Part shown: positions 35,213 through 44,289 of the stretch, in pieces
Numbering within the stretch: the stretch's first letter is position 1
Layout of the letters: each line of letters begins with the position of its first letter
DNA from: Thiocystis violascens DSM 198
GTDB taxonomy: Bacteria; Pseudomonadota; Gammaproteobacteria; Chromatiales; Chromatiaceae
Reading direction: 5' to 3'
Length of the DNA: 64,000 nucleotides
Assembly (NCBI RefSeq): GCF_000227745.2
Contig: NC_018012.1
Coordinates: forward strand, 2,340,501 to 2,404,500
Notes under the pieces: generated by a model
Told to the model about the DNA's origin: nothing
The model's database searches: none
What the model saw: the letters and a program-made list of their open reading frames with translations, nothing else
Program-made: the position numbers and the translations under genes

Positions 35213-36406
35213 GAGGGTGTAGACAAAAATAATTGAGCTGCTATTTGTATACCAGTCTACAACTGAGCTGGTGTGCGCTGATGTCGAAAGCTGGTCGTCC
35301 CCCCAAGATTCACGAGGCGGAGCAAGCGGTATTGCGTCAAATTGTCACGGATCGCCCGACCTCCACGCTGTCAGAGATTGCCCGGGAACTCGCGGCACGG
35401 ACGGGAATCGAGGCTCATGAAGCAACGATTCGCAAGTCCTTGCGGGAGGCGGGCGTCACGCGCCTCCGGGGCGAGAGTGGTCTCGAGGCGCAAGCGCGCG
35501 CAACGCCGCGTCGGTATGGGTATACGGATGCGCATCGTCGCCACGACCCCGACCAAAGCTACCCAAGTTGTCTGACCGATGCGGAGTGGGACTTGGTCGC
35601 CGCTCTCTTTGAGATGCCGGGCGGGCGGGGTCAACCGCCCCGCGTGTCGCGCCGGAGCATCCTGGAGGCGTGTTGCTACGTGGTGCGCACGGGGTGCGCG
35701 TGGCGGATGCTGCCGCACGATTTCGCGCCTTGGCAGAATGTCTACAAGACGTTTCGCCGTTGGAGTGCGGCTGGGAAGTTTGAGCAGATGCATGATCGAC
35801 TGCGGGGGCAATGGCGCGAACGCGAGGGGCGTGAGATCGCGCCGACGGCGGCGGTGCTGGATGCGCAATCGACCCGCGGCTCGCCGCAGGGTGGACCGAG
35901 CGGCTTTGATGCGGGCAAGCAGGTCAAGGGGCGCAAGCGCAGCCTGGTGGTCGATACCTTGGGGTTCGTGTTGGCGGTGAGCGTGGTCGCGGCCAATCTT
36001 CAGGACCGCGATGCCGCCTCGGGCGCCGTCGCTGACGCGGCCGCCAAGTACCCCCAGATCAACACGCTGTTTGTCGATAGCGCCTACGCCGGTCAATTTG
36101 CCCAAACCACCGAGCAGACCCACGCGATCCGCGTGGAAGTCGTGCGCCATCCAGCCAACAAAAGCGTTGGCTCCTGGCACGTGGACGGGGCGCCTGACCG
36201 AGTGGTGATCGCCAACGCCGACGGCTTCGTTCCGCTGCCGAAGCGCTGGGTTGTCGAGCGCACCCATGCGTGGAATGAGCGTGCCCGTCGATTGATCATG
36301 CATCATGACCGTCTGCCAGCGGTCTCCGAAACCTGGGTTTGGCTGGCGGAGGCGCGCATCCTGCTGCGGCGGTTGACCACAACGGTTTGATTTTGTCTAC
36401 ACCCTC
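35213..36406. mobile_element. IS5-family insertion sequence, complete
   Basis: A 1194-bp element with terminal inverted repeats GAGGGTGTAGACAAAA at both ends (35213-35228 and the reverse complement ending at 36406). A 3-bp direct repeat TGA flanks it (35210-35212 and 36407-36409), as expected for the TNA-target IS1031-like group of IS5. It carries one intact transposase gene. Insertion replaced the C-terminus of the neighbouring DUF29 gene. The intact gene and matching ends suggest a recent, still mobile copy. Confidence 0.9.
35281..36390 (+). CDS. IS5-family transposase
   Basis: This 369-residue DDE transposase has an N-terminal helix-turn-helix (GRPPKIHEAEQAVLRQIV) and the DUF4096-type block (SCLTDAEWDLVAALFE, RTGCAWRMLPHDFAPWQNVY). 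The catalytic residues are visible in AAVLDAQSTRGSP (first Asp), NTLFVDSAYAGQ (second Asp) and WVVERTHAWNERARR (Glu). It appears intact. The ATG at 35281 starts the HTH region; an in-frame TTG at 35233 lies close to the terminal repeat and is less likely. Confidence 0.92.
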   Translation: MSKAGRPPKIHEAEQAVLRQIVTDRPTSTLSEIARELAARTGIEAHEATIRKSLREAGVTRLRGESGLEAQARATPRRYGYTDAHRRHDPDQSYPSCLTDAEWDLVAALFEMPGGRGQPPRVSRRSILEACCYVVRTGCAWRMLPHDFAPWQNVYKTFRRWSAAGKFEQMHDRLRGQWREREGREIAPTAAVLDAQSTRGSPQGGPSGFDAGKQVKGRKRSLVVDTLGFVLAVSVVAANLQDRDAASGAVADAAAKYPQINTLFVDSAYAGQFAQTTEQTHAIRVEVVRHPANKSVGSWHVDGAPDRVVIANADGFVPLPKRWVVERTHAWNERARRLIMHHDRLPAVSETWVWLAEARILLRRLTTTV

Positions 36407-36807
36407 TGAGAAAAAGAAAAAGGACAGACGACCGGAAAGGTGGATTCCGCCAATCCGGTTTCGCGCTCGGCCTCGATCAAGGCCAGACGATAGGCTTGTG
36501 CGATCGCCTGATCGAGTTTCGCTGTCAGGCTTGGATTGTCCGCCAGGTGGAGGTCCAACCGGAGACGCTGTTCCTTGATCGACAGCCGCCAGGAGTTCCC
36601 GCGCAACCCAGGCTGAAAACGCCACTTCAGAAGATGAAGCAGCAGCTCGACCAGGCGGTTGACGAGTTCTCGCTGCTCACTGCGACCCATGCTCTCGATC
36701 TCGTCGATAATGTGCGAAAGATCGGCTTCCGCCAGATTCCCGGCGCGTAACAGGCTCGCCTGTTCGTAAGTCCAGGCATGAAAGTCGCTGTCGTAAAGCC
36801 TCGACAT
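36397..36807 (-). CDS. DUF29-family protein, 3' end altered by an insertion sequence
   Basis: This 136-residue helical protein opens with SRLYDSDFHAWTYEQASLLR and carries ADLSHIIDEIESMGRSEQREL, the DUF29 signature. The final codons (QRV, then TAG) come from the terminal repeat of the IS5-family element. Without the insertion the gene would continue as SQIMDENFWPDRAG. Only about a dozen residues are lost, so the protein may still be made. DUF29 function is unknown; the genes are common in Chromatiaceae and cyanobacteria. Confidence 0.8.
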   Translation of the reverse strand: MSRLYDSDFHAWTYEQASLLRAGNLAEADLSHIIDEIESMGRSEQRELVNRLVELLLHLLKWRFQPGLRGNSWRLSIKEQRLRLDLHLADNPSLTAKLDQAIAQAYRLALIEAERETGLAESTFPVVCPFSFSQRV

Positions 36808-36829
36808 GCCCCCCTCCGATTCCCAATGG

Positions 36830-37864
36830 TCAACGCATGGTCAGATCGGACACATACCAATCCATCGCCTCCGCCAGGCCATCCTGAATGCGATGACTGG
36901 GCGCGTACCCCAGCAGGTTCCGGGCCTTGGAAATATCGGCGAGCGAATGACGCACATCGCCCGCGCGGAAATCGCGATAGCTCGGCGCGAAATCTTGCAG
37001 ATGCGGAAAACGTGGCGCCAGCGTGGCGCGAATGGACTCGAAGAGTTCGTTCAGCGACGTGCGCTCGCCAACCGCGACGTTATAGACCTGATTGGCCGCG
37101 TCCGGATGCTCGGCGGTGGCCGCCAGCAGGTTGGCCTGCACGGCATTGGCGATATAACAGAAATCGCGGCTGGTCTCGCCATCGCCGTTGATCCACACCG
37201 GCTCGTTGGCGATCATCGCCGCCGCCCACTTCGGCACCACGGCGGCATAGGCGCCGTTCGGATCCTGATGGGCGCCGAAGATATTGAAATAACGCAGGCC
37301 GATGGTTTTGAAACCATAGGCGCGGGCGAAAACCTCGGCGTACTGTTCGTTGACCAGCTTGGTCACGGCATAGGGCGAGAGCGGCTTGCCGATGACATCC
37401 TCCACCTTCGGTAGTCCTGGATGGTCCCCATAGGTCGAGCTGGACGCCGCATAAACGAAGCGCAGAACTTGCGCATCGCGAGCCGCGACCAGCATGTTCA
37501 GAAAACCGTCGATGTTGGCCGCGTTGGTCGCGATAGGATCTTCGAGCGAGCGCGGCACCGAGCCGAGCGCGGCCTGATGCAGGACATAGTCGACCCCCAC
37601 GCAGGCGGCGCGGCAAGCGTCCGGCTGGCGGATATCTCCTTCGATGAAGTTGAAACGCGCCCACTGCGCCGGCGTGACCGCCTGCTGAATCTGTTCGAGA
37701 TTCTGGCGGTGTCCGGTTGCGAAATTATCCAGACCGACGACAGGCTGATCCAGCTTCAGCAGGATCTCCAGCAGGTTGCAGCCGATAAAACCGGCGACGC
37801 CGGTGATCAGCCAGGTTTTCGGGTTGGCGGACAGATGCAAGCGGAGTTGGGCGTATTGGTTCAT
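36830..37864 (-). CDS. UDP-sugar 4-epimerase (TviC/WbpP-like)
   Basis: This 344-residue extended short-chain dehydrogenase has [17 protein letters not shown] for [15 protein letters not shown] with the catalytic Ser/Thr, and [15 protein letters not shown] with the YxxxK pair. It most resembles UDP-N-acetylglucosamine/galactosamine 4-epimerases that work with the dehydrogenase encoded just upstream; its start is 2 bases after that gene's stop. Together they would supply UDP-GalNAcA-type sugars for capsule or O-antigen. The ATG at 37864 is chosen over an in-frame TTG 15 bases upstream. No glycosyltransferases adjoin the pair. Confidence 0.88.
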   Translation of the reverse strand: MNQYAQLRLHLSANPKTWLITGVAGFIGCNLLEILLKLDQPVVGLDNFATGHRQNLEQIQQAVTPAQWARFNFIEGDIRQPDACRAACVGVDYVLHQAALGSVPRSLEDPIATNAANIDGFLNMLVAARDAQVLRFVYAASSSTYGDHPGLPKVEDVIGKPLSPYAVTKLVNEQYAEVFARAYGFKTIGLRYFNIFGAHQDPNGAYAAVVPKWAAAMIANEPVWINGDGETSRDFCYIANAVQANLLAATAEHPDAANQVYNVAVGERTSLNELFESIRATLAPRFPHLQDFAPSYRDFRAGDVRHSLADISKARNLLGYAPSHRIQDGLAEAMDWYVSDLTMR

Positions 37865-37866
37865 GG

Positions 37867-39153
37867 TCACAACCGCCAAAGCCTGAAACCCGCAGCCCGA
37901 ATCGCGTCCGGATCATAAGCCGACTTCACATCGGTAAAGACGCCGCCCTGCTTCAGCCTAGAGGTTAGTTCAGCCAGCGACATGGCCAGATACTCCCGGT
38001 GCGACACGGCGGCGACGATGGCCGATGCGTCTTTGGGTAACTGCTCCCAGGGCGTGAGACGGATGCCGTATTCATGTTCGGCCTCCGAGGATTCGGCGAT
38101 GGGATCGTGCACGGCAACCTCGCAACCGAAGGATTGCAGTTCCCGGACGAGGTCGGCGACCTTGGAGTTGCGCAGATCGGGGCAGTTTTCCTTGAAGGTG
38201 AGGCCCAGCACGATGACCTTGTCGCCCTTGATGGTGTCGCCATTGTTGATCAGCGCCTTGACGGTTTGTTGCGCCACATACGCGGCCATGCCGTCGTTGA
38301 TGCGCCGACCGGCCAGGATGACCTCGGGGTGATAGCCCAGCGCCACCGCCTTGTGGGTGAGATAGTAGGGATCGACGCCGATACAGTGGCCGCCAACCAG
38401 GCCAGGCCGGAAGGGGAGGAAATTCCATTTGGTGCCGGCGGCTTGCAGCACTTCCAGGGTATCGATACCAAGCCGCCCGAAGATCAGCGCCAGCTCGTTC
38501 ATCAGCGCGATGTTGAGATCGCGTTGCGTGTTTTCGATGACCTTGGCGGCCTCGGCAACCTTGATCGAACTGGCGCGGTGAACCCCGGCGGTAATCACCG
38601 AGGCATAGAGTGCGGCCACGGCATCGGCGGTCGGCTCGTCATCGCCGGCAACAACTTTCACGATGCGGGTGATGGTGCGCTCCTTGTCGCCGGGGTTGAC
38701 CCGCTCGGGAGAGTAGCCGACATGGAAATCCGTTTTCCATTTCAAACCGGAGTGCTCTTCCAGCAGCGGAACGCAGACCTCCTCGGTGGCGCCCGGATAG
38801 ACGGTGGATTCATAGACCACCGTCGCGCCTCGCTTCATGTGTTGACCGACGGTGGTGGAAGAACCGACTAGCGGCGAGAAATCGGGGATATGGGTGTCGT
38901 CCACCGGAGTCGGCACGGCGACGACAATGAAATCGGCCTTGCCAAGCGTGGATGGGTCGGTGCTGACGCTGAGCCGGGTCGCCGCCTTCAGGTCTTCGGT
39001 ACTGACCTCGCCGGTGGGATCGCAGTGGTTGCGGTACTGCGCGATTTTGGCCTCCGAGAGATCGTAGCCAATGGTTTCGTATTGCTTACCGAATTCGACC
39101 GCGAGCGGCAGACCGACATAGCCCAGGCCAACGACGGCAACGATAGGTTTCAT
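37867..39153 (-). CDS. UDP-sugar 6-dehydrogenase (TviB/WbpO-like)
   Basis: This 428-residue nucleotide-sugar dehydrogenase has N-terminal NAD site [20 protein letters not shown], catalytic Cys in [16 protein letters not shown], and C-terminal [20 protein letters not shown]. The sequence is of the TviB/WbpO type, which oxidises UDP-GlcNAc or UDP-GalNAc to the uronic acid, rather than UDP-glucose dehydrogenase. It is first in a two-gene operon with the epimerase. An AGGGAAAGCCCTC stretch before the ATG supplies the ribosome site. Confidence 0.9.
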   Translation of the reverse strand: MKPIVAVVGLGYVGLPLAVEFGKQYETIGYDLSEAKIAQYRNHCDPTGEVSTEDLKAATRLSVSTDPSTLGKADFIVVAVPTPVDDTHIPDFSPLVGSSTTVGQHMKRGATVVYESTVYPGATEEVCVPLLEEHSGLKWKTDFHVGYSPERVNPGDKERTITRIVKVVAGDDEPTADAVAALYASVITAGVHRASSIKVAEAAKVIENTQRDLNIALMNELALIFGRLGIDTLEVLQAAGTKWNFLPFRPGLVGGHCIGVDPYYLTHKAVALGYHPEVILAGRRINDGMAAYVAQQTVKALINNGDTIKGDKVIVLGLTFKENCPDLRNSKVADLVRELQSFGCEVAVHDPIAESSEAEHEYGIRLTPWEQLPKDASAIVAAVSHREYLAMSLAELTSRLKQGGVFTDVKSAYDPDAIRAAGFRLWRL

Positions 39154-39657
39154 GAGGGCTTTCCCTTGGAGACGATGGAGCGCGCCAACCGAATCTGCCG
39201 CGGCACGGCGGACCTTGGAACGCGACGGACGGTGCGGATGCGTCTAACGATGCCGGATGATAGCGGGCCGCGCGAATCAGTGCCAGGCTTCGCGGCGCAG
39301 AGCGCCAAGAATCACCGTGACACAGCAGAGAGGCAGTGACGATGTTAATGGTGGTGGTGTAGAGACAAGGTGATTTACGGGAATGACTTTACCGATTTCC
39401 GTTCGTCCTGAGCTTGTCGAAGGACGGGCGGAAATCGCGCTCCGAGGCCGACATTGCATCCGTTCATGGTTCGACAAGCTCACCACGAACGGATGCAATG
39501 TCACCACGAAAGTGGGTATAAGCTTTTCCGGAAATCGCCCAAGGCATTGCCTTGTCTCTACGGCGACGGCGGCAGATGGGTGTGCGTCTCAACCGCCAAG
39601 CTCCGGTTCAAACTTAGAAAGACGCGCCCGAATGGCGCGCCTTTGGTTCCGCGCCCC
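39154..39657. other. Repeat-filled intergenic stretch, no gene seen
   Basis: About 500 bases between the UDP-sugar operon and the BON-LysM gene. It contains two CCGTTCGT/TTCGACAAGCTCA-type inverted repeat units (39393-39500) and copies of the TTTCCGGAAATCGCC repeat at 39369-39390 (inverted) and 39521-39540. It probably holds the promoter of the UDP-sugar operon near its left end. Confidence 0.6.
39369..39540. repeat. Composite CCGTTCGT / TTTCCGGAAATC repeat cluster
   Basis: The left part (GGGAATGACTTTACCGATTT then CCGTTCGTCCTGAG) recurs, inverted, at 49720-49769. The middle has two opposed units: CCGTTCGTCCTGAGCTTGTC and a later TTCGACAAGCTCACCACGAA. The right end carries TTTTCCGGAAATCGCCC. 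The cluster can fold into long hairpins on either strand. Confidence 0.65.
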
Positions 39658-40095
39658 TTAGACTGCGGACTTGGGAATCCGGATTTTCTGGCCGGGGTAG
39701 ATCAGGTTCGGATCTTTGATGACCTCTCGATTGGCCTCGAAGATCCGCGAATAGGCACCGCCATCGCCATAGAAGTTTTTCGCAATGGCCGACAGCGAAT
39801 CGCCTTTCTCGATAACATAAAACTCGACGTCGACGGTCTGGGGCGGGGCGGAGAATTGGTCGACCTTGACCTCCGCAACCCCCTGGATATTGCCGGCCAT
39901 GAGCACGGCTTTCTCCATGGCATCCGGACTGTCCGCCGTGCCGGCGAGCGTGACCACGCCCTGATCGTAGGTCACCGACAGATCCTTGACGCCTGGATTG
40001 TCGCGTTCGATCTCTTCCCTGATCTTCTCGCTTGCCTCGGCATCGTTGCCGAAGACTTTCTTGCCATTCCCCTTCAGAAAGTCGAACAGTCCCAT
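39658..40095 (-). CDS. BON-LysM protein (Kbp/YgaU-like)
   Basis: This 145-residue protein has an N-terminal MGLFDFLKGNGKKVF, a BON domain (about 25-90, VKDLSVTYDQGVVTLAGTAD) and a C-terminal LysM domain (about 95-142, FYVIEKGDSLSAIAKNFYGD, then NLIYPGQKIRIP). It has the size and order of E. coli Kbp, a cytoplasmic potassium-binding stress protein. No signal peptide is seen. The ATG at 40095 is set by the MGLFDF start shared with Kbp; an upstream in-frame extension has no family match. It is the last gene of a five-gene minus-strand operon with the TelA-like gene. Confidence 0.88.
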   Translation of the reverse strand: MGLFDFLKGNGKKVFGNDAEASEKIREEIERDNPGVKDLSVTYDQGVVTLAGTADSPDAMEKAVLMAGNIQGVAEVKVDQFSAPPQTVDVEFYVIEKGDSLSAIAKNFYGDGGAYSRIFEANREVIKDPNLIYPGQKIRIPKSAV

Positions 40096-40154
40096 AAAGA
40101 CCTCCGCTGGCAATTGAGAACGCAGAATGACGCGAACGAGAAAAAGCCGTTGAA

Positions 40155-40454
40155 CTAGCTGAATTTCGACTTGATGCGATCCAGAGAGTCTTTCACGAAG
40201 CCAGTGAGATGAGCCCAGCCCTCCTCGGCATCTTCCTTCAGCTCGTCCCATTTTTCATCGGCGGAATCGATCATTTCCTGACGTTTGCCCTCGCCCTCGT
40301 CCCATTTGAGCTTGATTTCGGCGATCTCTTTCTCGATCGATTCCCTGACATCGTCGGCGGCATCGGCCGCCTTGGCGCGCAGATTGTCCAGATCGACTTT
40401 CCACTCGTCGAGCTGGTTCTTGAGCTTCTCGACGTACTCTTCTTTGGTCATCAT
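40155..40454 (-). CDS. Small charged coiled-coil protein (stress-type)
   Basis: This protein of about 99 residues is almost entirely one long amphipathic helix rich in Glu, Lys, Asp and Trp (KEEYVEKLKNQLDEWKVDLD, then EIAEIKLKWDEGEGKRQEM). Similar small helical proteins are annotated as coiled-coil or sll1863-like stress proteins. The ATG at 40454 gives an 8-base gap to GAGGA; neighbouring in-frame ATGs at 40451 and 40463 are possible. It lies between the BON-LysM and large coiled-coil genes on the same strand. Confidence 0.7.
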   Translation of the reverse strand: MMTKEEYVEKLKNQLDEWKVDLDNLRAKAADAADDVRESIEKEIAEIKLKWDEGEGKRQEMIDSADEKWDELKEDAEEGWAHLTGFVKDSLDRIKSKFS

Positions 40455-40577
40455 CGGCAGCATCCTCTACAGACGTTAAAAAGACAGGGTCGCTGAAAAG
40501 ACAGAGCATCGAACAGAACACAATCACAAGACATCAATATCCTTAGACTGGCCAAGCCGCGTTGTCAATCTTTCGCG

Positions 40578-42017
40578 TCAGAATCCGCCACCCGTACGGA
40601 AACCGCCGCCACTGCCTCCGCCACCGCCGCCGCTCCTTCCAAAGCTGCCGACGATATCGCTCAGACCGCCCGATCCGCCGCCCCACACGGTGCCGCGGCC
40701 ATAACCGCCGGAGCCAAAGGTCGGGTCGGACTGTTGCGGTCGGTAGCGCTGCTGCTCGCGCAGGATGCGCCAGAGGTTGTCGCGGTCCAGCATGCCATTG
40801 ACGAACTGGCCAAGCAGCATGGCGATCATGTCCCCGTCGCCAAAGGTCGAACCGGCTCGGTCGTAGCGGCTGCGCTTGAAATCCGACCGCAGCGCTTCGA
40901 GTTCGGTCAGTCGCTTCTGCTGCTGGAGGATGGCATCCTTGAGCCCCTGAATACTGGCCGCCAACTGGCGGCGCTCGTCTTCGCGCTGGAGCATCCGCCC
41001 GACGATCAGATCGTCCTCGGGATAGGGCGTCGCGAGCGCCTCCCGCCGCAGTTCCATCAGATCCTCCCGCTGGAACTCGGCGGCCATGAAGTTGACCGCC
41101 TTTCTGGTGTGCTCGTCCTCGCCGGCGGCGAAGAGCGCCTTGCGCGCCATCAGAACCTGCTGGTCCGACTCGGCATGGGCGATCCGCTCGTCGATGGCGT
41201 CGAGACTCGCTTGTTCGTCGGCGACGATCCGTTCCAGGGCCGGGATGCCGTCCGCCGCCCGCGCGGCCTCGTCGAGCGCCTTGAGCGCGGCGTACTCGCT
41301 CTCGGCGCCGGCCTGGAGACCTCTGGCATGCTCGCGCAGCCGCTCCGGGATCTCGTTCAGGCGGCTGAAATTGGCGCGGGCGTCCGCGAATCCGATCCGC
41401 TTCGCGACCCAGCGATCCAGCGCCCGGAACAGGCCCCAGGATTTATCCTCGGGCGTGCCATGGTTCCGCTCCCAGAGATAGAGGAACAGCGGATCGCCCC
41501 GGAAGGCAGCGCCCTTTTGTTCACGTTCCTCCTCGCTGCGGGTTGCCTTTTCGCTGGCGTGCATGGCCAGACGCTCGGCCTCCGTGGCCTGTTCGCGCTG
41601 CCTTCGGTAGTCGGGATCCGCATCCAGGCGCGTCTGGATCCGGGCCGCGGCAGCATCCACCGCCGCATCCGCGGCATCCAGGCGGGCGGCCTGGGCGGAG
41701 CGCTCGCGCTCCAGGGTCTGCCGGAGTGCATCGGCGGACTGGAGTTTAGTCTCCAGTTCGCGCAGGGCGGACTCGCGCTGGGACAGGAGTGCCAGCGCCT
41801 GCCGCTCCGCCTGATCCAAATGGCGCAGTGTCTCCGGGTCCGTCATCAGGCCGACGCGCACTTGGGCCAGGTCTTTATAGTCCTGGGTCAGCGCCTGTTG
41901 CAGTTCGGCCAGGCGTCCGTTCACACCCTCGATCTGCGACTCAATGGTAGCGATCCGGGTACGCGCATCGTTGACCGCCTGGTCGATGCTTGACAGGGTC
42001 TGTCGTCCGGAAATCAT
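40578..42017 (-). CDS. Large coiled-coil protein with Gly-rich tail
   Basis: This 479-residue protein of unknown family has an N-terminal half of heptad-patterned coiled coil (residues about 5-160 and 225-300: SQIEGVNGRLAELQQALTQD, REAL/LEEK-type heptads). A conserved central block WERNHGTPEDKSWGLFRALDRW has few charges, and the last 60 residues are almost only Gly, Ser and Arg with scattered Phe/Tyr. No signal peptide or membrane segment is seen. The tail looks disordered and may favour condensation or filament formation. It is third gene of the TelA-like operon, 10 bases after the DUF6384 stop codon. Confidence 0.75.
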   Translation of the reverse strand: MISGRQTLSSIDQAVNDARTRIATIESQIEGVNGRLAELQQALTQDYKDLAQVRVGLMTDPETLRHLDQAERQALALLSQRESALRELETKLQSADALRQTLERERSAQAARLDAADAAVDAAAARIQTRLDADPDYRRQREQATEAERLAMHASEKATRSEEEREQKGAAFRGDPLFLYLWERNHGTPEDKSWGLFRALDRWVAKRIGFADARANFSRLNEIPERLREHARGLQAGAESEYAALKALDEAARAADGIPALERIVADEQASLDAIDERIAHAESDQQVLMARKALFAAGEDEHTRKAVNFMAAEFQREDLMELRREALATPYPEDDLIVGRMLQREDERRQLAASIQGLKDAILQQQKRLTELEALRSDFKRSRYDRAGSTFGDGDMIAMLLGQFVNGMLDRDNLWRILREQQRYRPQQSDPTFGSGGYGRGTVWGGGSGGLSDIVGSFGRSGGGGGGSGGGFRTGGGF

Positions 42018-42027
42018 GCGTCTCTCC

Positions 42028-42957
42028 TCACCACTGCGTAATCGCCCCGCCGGTCGTTTTCATCTCATAACGCGGCACCAGTTCGCCCCGCGTCTTCTGG
42101 CCGAATCGGTCTCGCTCGATGATGCCATCGTCCTGCTTGTCCGCGGCGACCGCCTTAAAGGTGCGCTCGTCGACTCGCAAACCCCAGCGCTTCACCCGCT
42201 CGGTCTTGCGGGTCTCCTCGTTCTCGATTGGCACCGTCAGCACCCTCCCAGTGGGATCGACGGCCTCGACCAGAAGATAGAAGTTGCGCGCCCCGGTATT
42301 GATGTCCGGAATCCGCCAGACCCCCGTCTTCTCGTCGGGCCGATTGACGATGCGCAGCCGATATTCCTGCTCCAGAATGTCGCGCGCATCTTCGATCTGC
42401 CGGATGGCCTCCCGGACGGCGGCCTTGTCATCACCGCGCAACGCGGCCCGACCCGCGTTGAAGGAACGCTCCAGCGTCTCCTGTGCCTGATCGGATTTGG
42501 CCAGCGCGACAGCCTCTGCGTAAACCTCTTCAAGCGTGTCTGGAAGAGCGGCATTGGGAGCCAGCACCACGAAATAATAGAGCGCGCCGGCCAGCGCGCC
42601 GGCCCCCACGAGACCGCCCAGCCATGTCCCCCAGACACCCCGGTTGACATAGATCCGGGCGAGCTTGATGACGAACGAATCCGGCGGCGGCTTATAGGTG
42701 AAGCGATCCTCCTTGAGCGCGGCAACGCCCTGCTCAATGACCGAATCCGGCACCGCGATCCCCTGCGCCGCGTAGATCCGGCGCAGACGCTCCTTCAGGT
42801 CCTCCTCGCGGCCAACCTCGTCCAGCTCCTTTTGCACGATCCGCTCGCGTCGACGCAGCGTATCGACCACATCCATGGCGAGCATCACGTCATCCAGGGG
42901 CGGCTTGCTTGCCGGTGCCGGAGCGGAACCTGATGTCAGGGTAGCCGCCGCGTTCAT
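42028..42957 (-). CDS. DUF6384-family membrane protein
   Basis: This 309-residue protein has an N-terminal cytoplasmic helical part (about 20-105, PPLDDVMLAMDVVDTLRRRE), a transmembrane segment (GTWLGGLVGAGALAGALYYF, about 113-135), and a C-terminal soluble domain with helices and strands (RNFYLLVEAVDPTGRVLTVP). The family has no known activity. It overlaps the TelA-like gene by 4 bases, so the products are probably made together and may form a complex, with this protein as the membrane anchor. Confidence 0.8.
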   Translation of the reverse strand: MNAAATLTSGSAPAPASKPPLDDVMLAMDVVDTLRRRERIVQKELDEVGREEDLKERLRRIYAAQGIAVPDSVIEQGVAALKEDRFTYKPPPDSFVIKLARIYVNRGVWGTWLGGLVGAGALAGALYYFVVLAPNAALPDTLEEVYAEAVALAKSDQAQETLERSFNAGRAALRGDDKAAVREAIRQIEDARDILEQEYRLRIVNRPDEKTGVWRIPDINTGARNFYLLVEAVDPTGRVLTVPIENEETRKTERVKRWGLRVDERTFKAVAADKQDDGIIERDRFGQKTRGELVPRYEMKTTGGAITQW

Positions 42958-44198
42958 GGCCGAACGGGCGACGCGGCGGGCATTTCCAGACCCTTACCCT
43001 GATCGGCAAGCCGGGCCAGCTTGCGCTTGCCCTCCTCCACCGCGTCGCGGATCTCGTTGGCGTTCGCGGTGCTCTGTTTGCGCATCTCCTCGATGATCTC
43101 ATGGGATCTGACCTGCCAGGAGACCACCGAATCCACCAGCTTTTTGACCGAGTCCGCGCGCACCGTAGGGCCATAGCCCGCCTGGACCGCCGCCTCCTGC
43201 ACCTTGCCACCGATGTCCGCCAGCACCTCCAGCGACTGGCTCATTCCTTCCTTCATGGCATTCACGGTCTGCGTGCCCTCGTGCAGACCGAACATGCCCG
43301 TGAAAGAGGCGGTCAGCGCGGTCAGGACCACTTCATTGGTGCTGAAGAAGCTCACCGCCTGCGCATAGACCCGCTCCTTGGCATTGGTGGTCTGAAGCAG
43401 ACGCGCCATGACCACTTCGGAGGTGTTGTAGGAAATCGTGAGGTTATCCGCGAGATCCTTGGCGATCTGATAACGCTTTTCTTCCTGTTGAAGCGCGCGG
43501 ACCTTCTCGTCTCTGGCCATCTCGAAGCGGGCGCGAACGGCGGGCTCCTGCGAGGTGTTGGCCTCGACTTCCTGCATGGCCGCCGCAACTCCGGCCTTAG
43601 CCTCGTCGAGCTTGCCCTGGGCGGTTTTGAGCACTTCCAGGGCCAAGACTTCGGACTGTTTCAGCGCCCCGCGGAAATCCTGATAGGCTTCCAGAATCTT
43701 CTGTTCCCGCTGGATCTGATCGTTGGTGGACGCGGTCACTTCCAGATAGGTACCCTTGATCTTGTCGAAGCGGTCGGCGATGTCCCCGCGCGAGACCTTC
43801 ATCCACACATTGCCGAGTCGCTCGAAGGTATCCAGCTTGCCGTCCTCGATCTGGTCCACCATCGTCTTGGCATCGTCGCGGATGCTGTTGAAGGCGTTGG
43901 TGATCTCCTCGTAGCGGCTGCCGATTTCCATGGCCTGTACCTGCTGACGGACCACGTCGTTGAACAGCGACGCCTCGTTGAGCGTGCGGGCGATGGCGGT
44001 CACGCGGCCTTCGTCGAGGACGGATATCTGGTTCAGCAGGGCGATGATCGGCTCGACTTGTTTGTCCCCATCGGTGGGCAGGAGTCCCAGATCGTGCAGG
44101 CCGTTCATGGCCTTGTCCAGATACTGCATCGGGGTCGCGGCAGAGATCGCGCTCGCGTTGGCAGTAGCGGCGGCAGCGGCGGTGTCGGTCGTCGTCAT
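42954..44198 (-). CDS. TelA-like coiled-coil protein (toxic anion resistance family)
   Basis: This 414-residue helical protein begins MTTTDTAAAAATANASAIS. Its body follows the TelA layout: long helices (FDKIKGTYLEVTASTNDQIQ, EKKRY/LADNL region), then NEVVLTALTASFTGMFGLHE and HEIIEEMRKQSTANANEIRD near the end. TelA proteins are linked to tellurite and cell-envelope stress resistance and in Bacillus lie beside TerD genes. The start at 44198 matches the low-complexity N-terminus; an in-frame extension upstream lacks support. The family match is by pattern, so it is moderate. First gene of the five-gene operon. Confidence 0.7.
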   Translation of the reverse strand: MTTTDTAAAAATANASAISAATPMQYLDKAMNGLHDLGLLPTDGDKQVEPIIALLNQISVLDEGRVTAIARTLNEASLFNDVVRQQVQAMEIGSRYEEITNAFNSIRDDAKTMVDQIEDGKLDTFERLGNVWMKVSRGDIADRFDKIKGTYLEVTASTNDQIQREQKILEAYQDFRGALKQSEVLALEVLKTAQGKLDEAKAGVAAAMQEVEANTSQEPAVRARFEMARDEKVRALQQEEKRYQIAKDLADNLTISYNTSEVVMARLLQTTNAKERVYAQAVSFFSTNEVVLTALTASFTGMFGLHEGTQTVNAMKEGMSQSLEVLADIGGKVQEAAVQAGYGPTVRADSVKKLVDSVVSWQVRSHEIIEEMRKQSTANANEIRDAVEEGKRKLARLADQGKGLEMPAASPVRP

Positions 44199-44289
44199 GG
44201 TTTTTCCGTCCCTAATGGTTTGGTTTTGGTCTGAGGCGGCTTGAACTTTTGAAGCGTTGATTCTGGTACGGACTTTCCCGGAAATCGCC

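Noticed and set aside
40734-41993. Plus-strand frame of 419 codons opposite the large coiled-coil gene
   Set aside because: Antisense shadow; the minus-strand protein has clear heptads and fits the operon.
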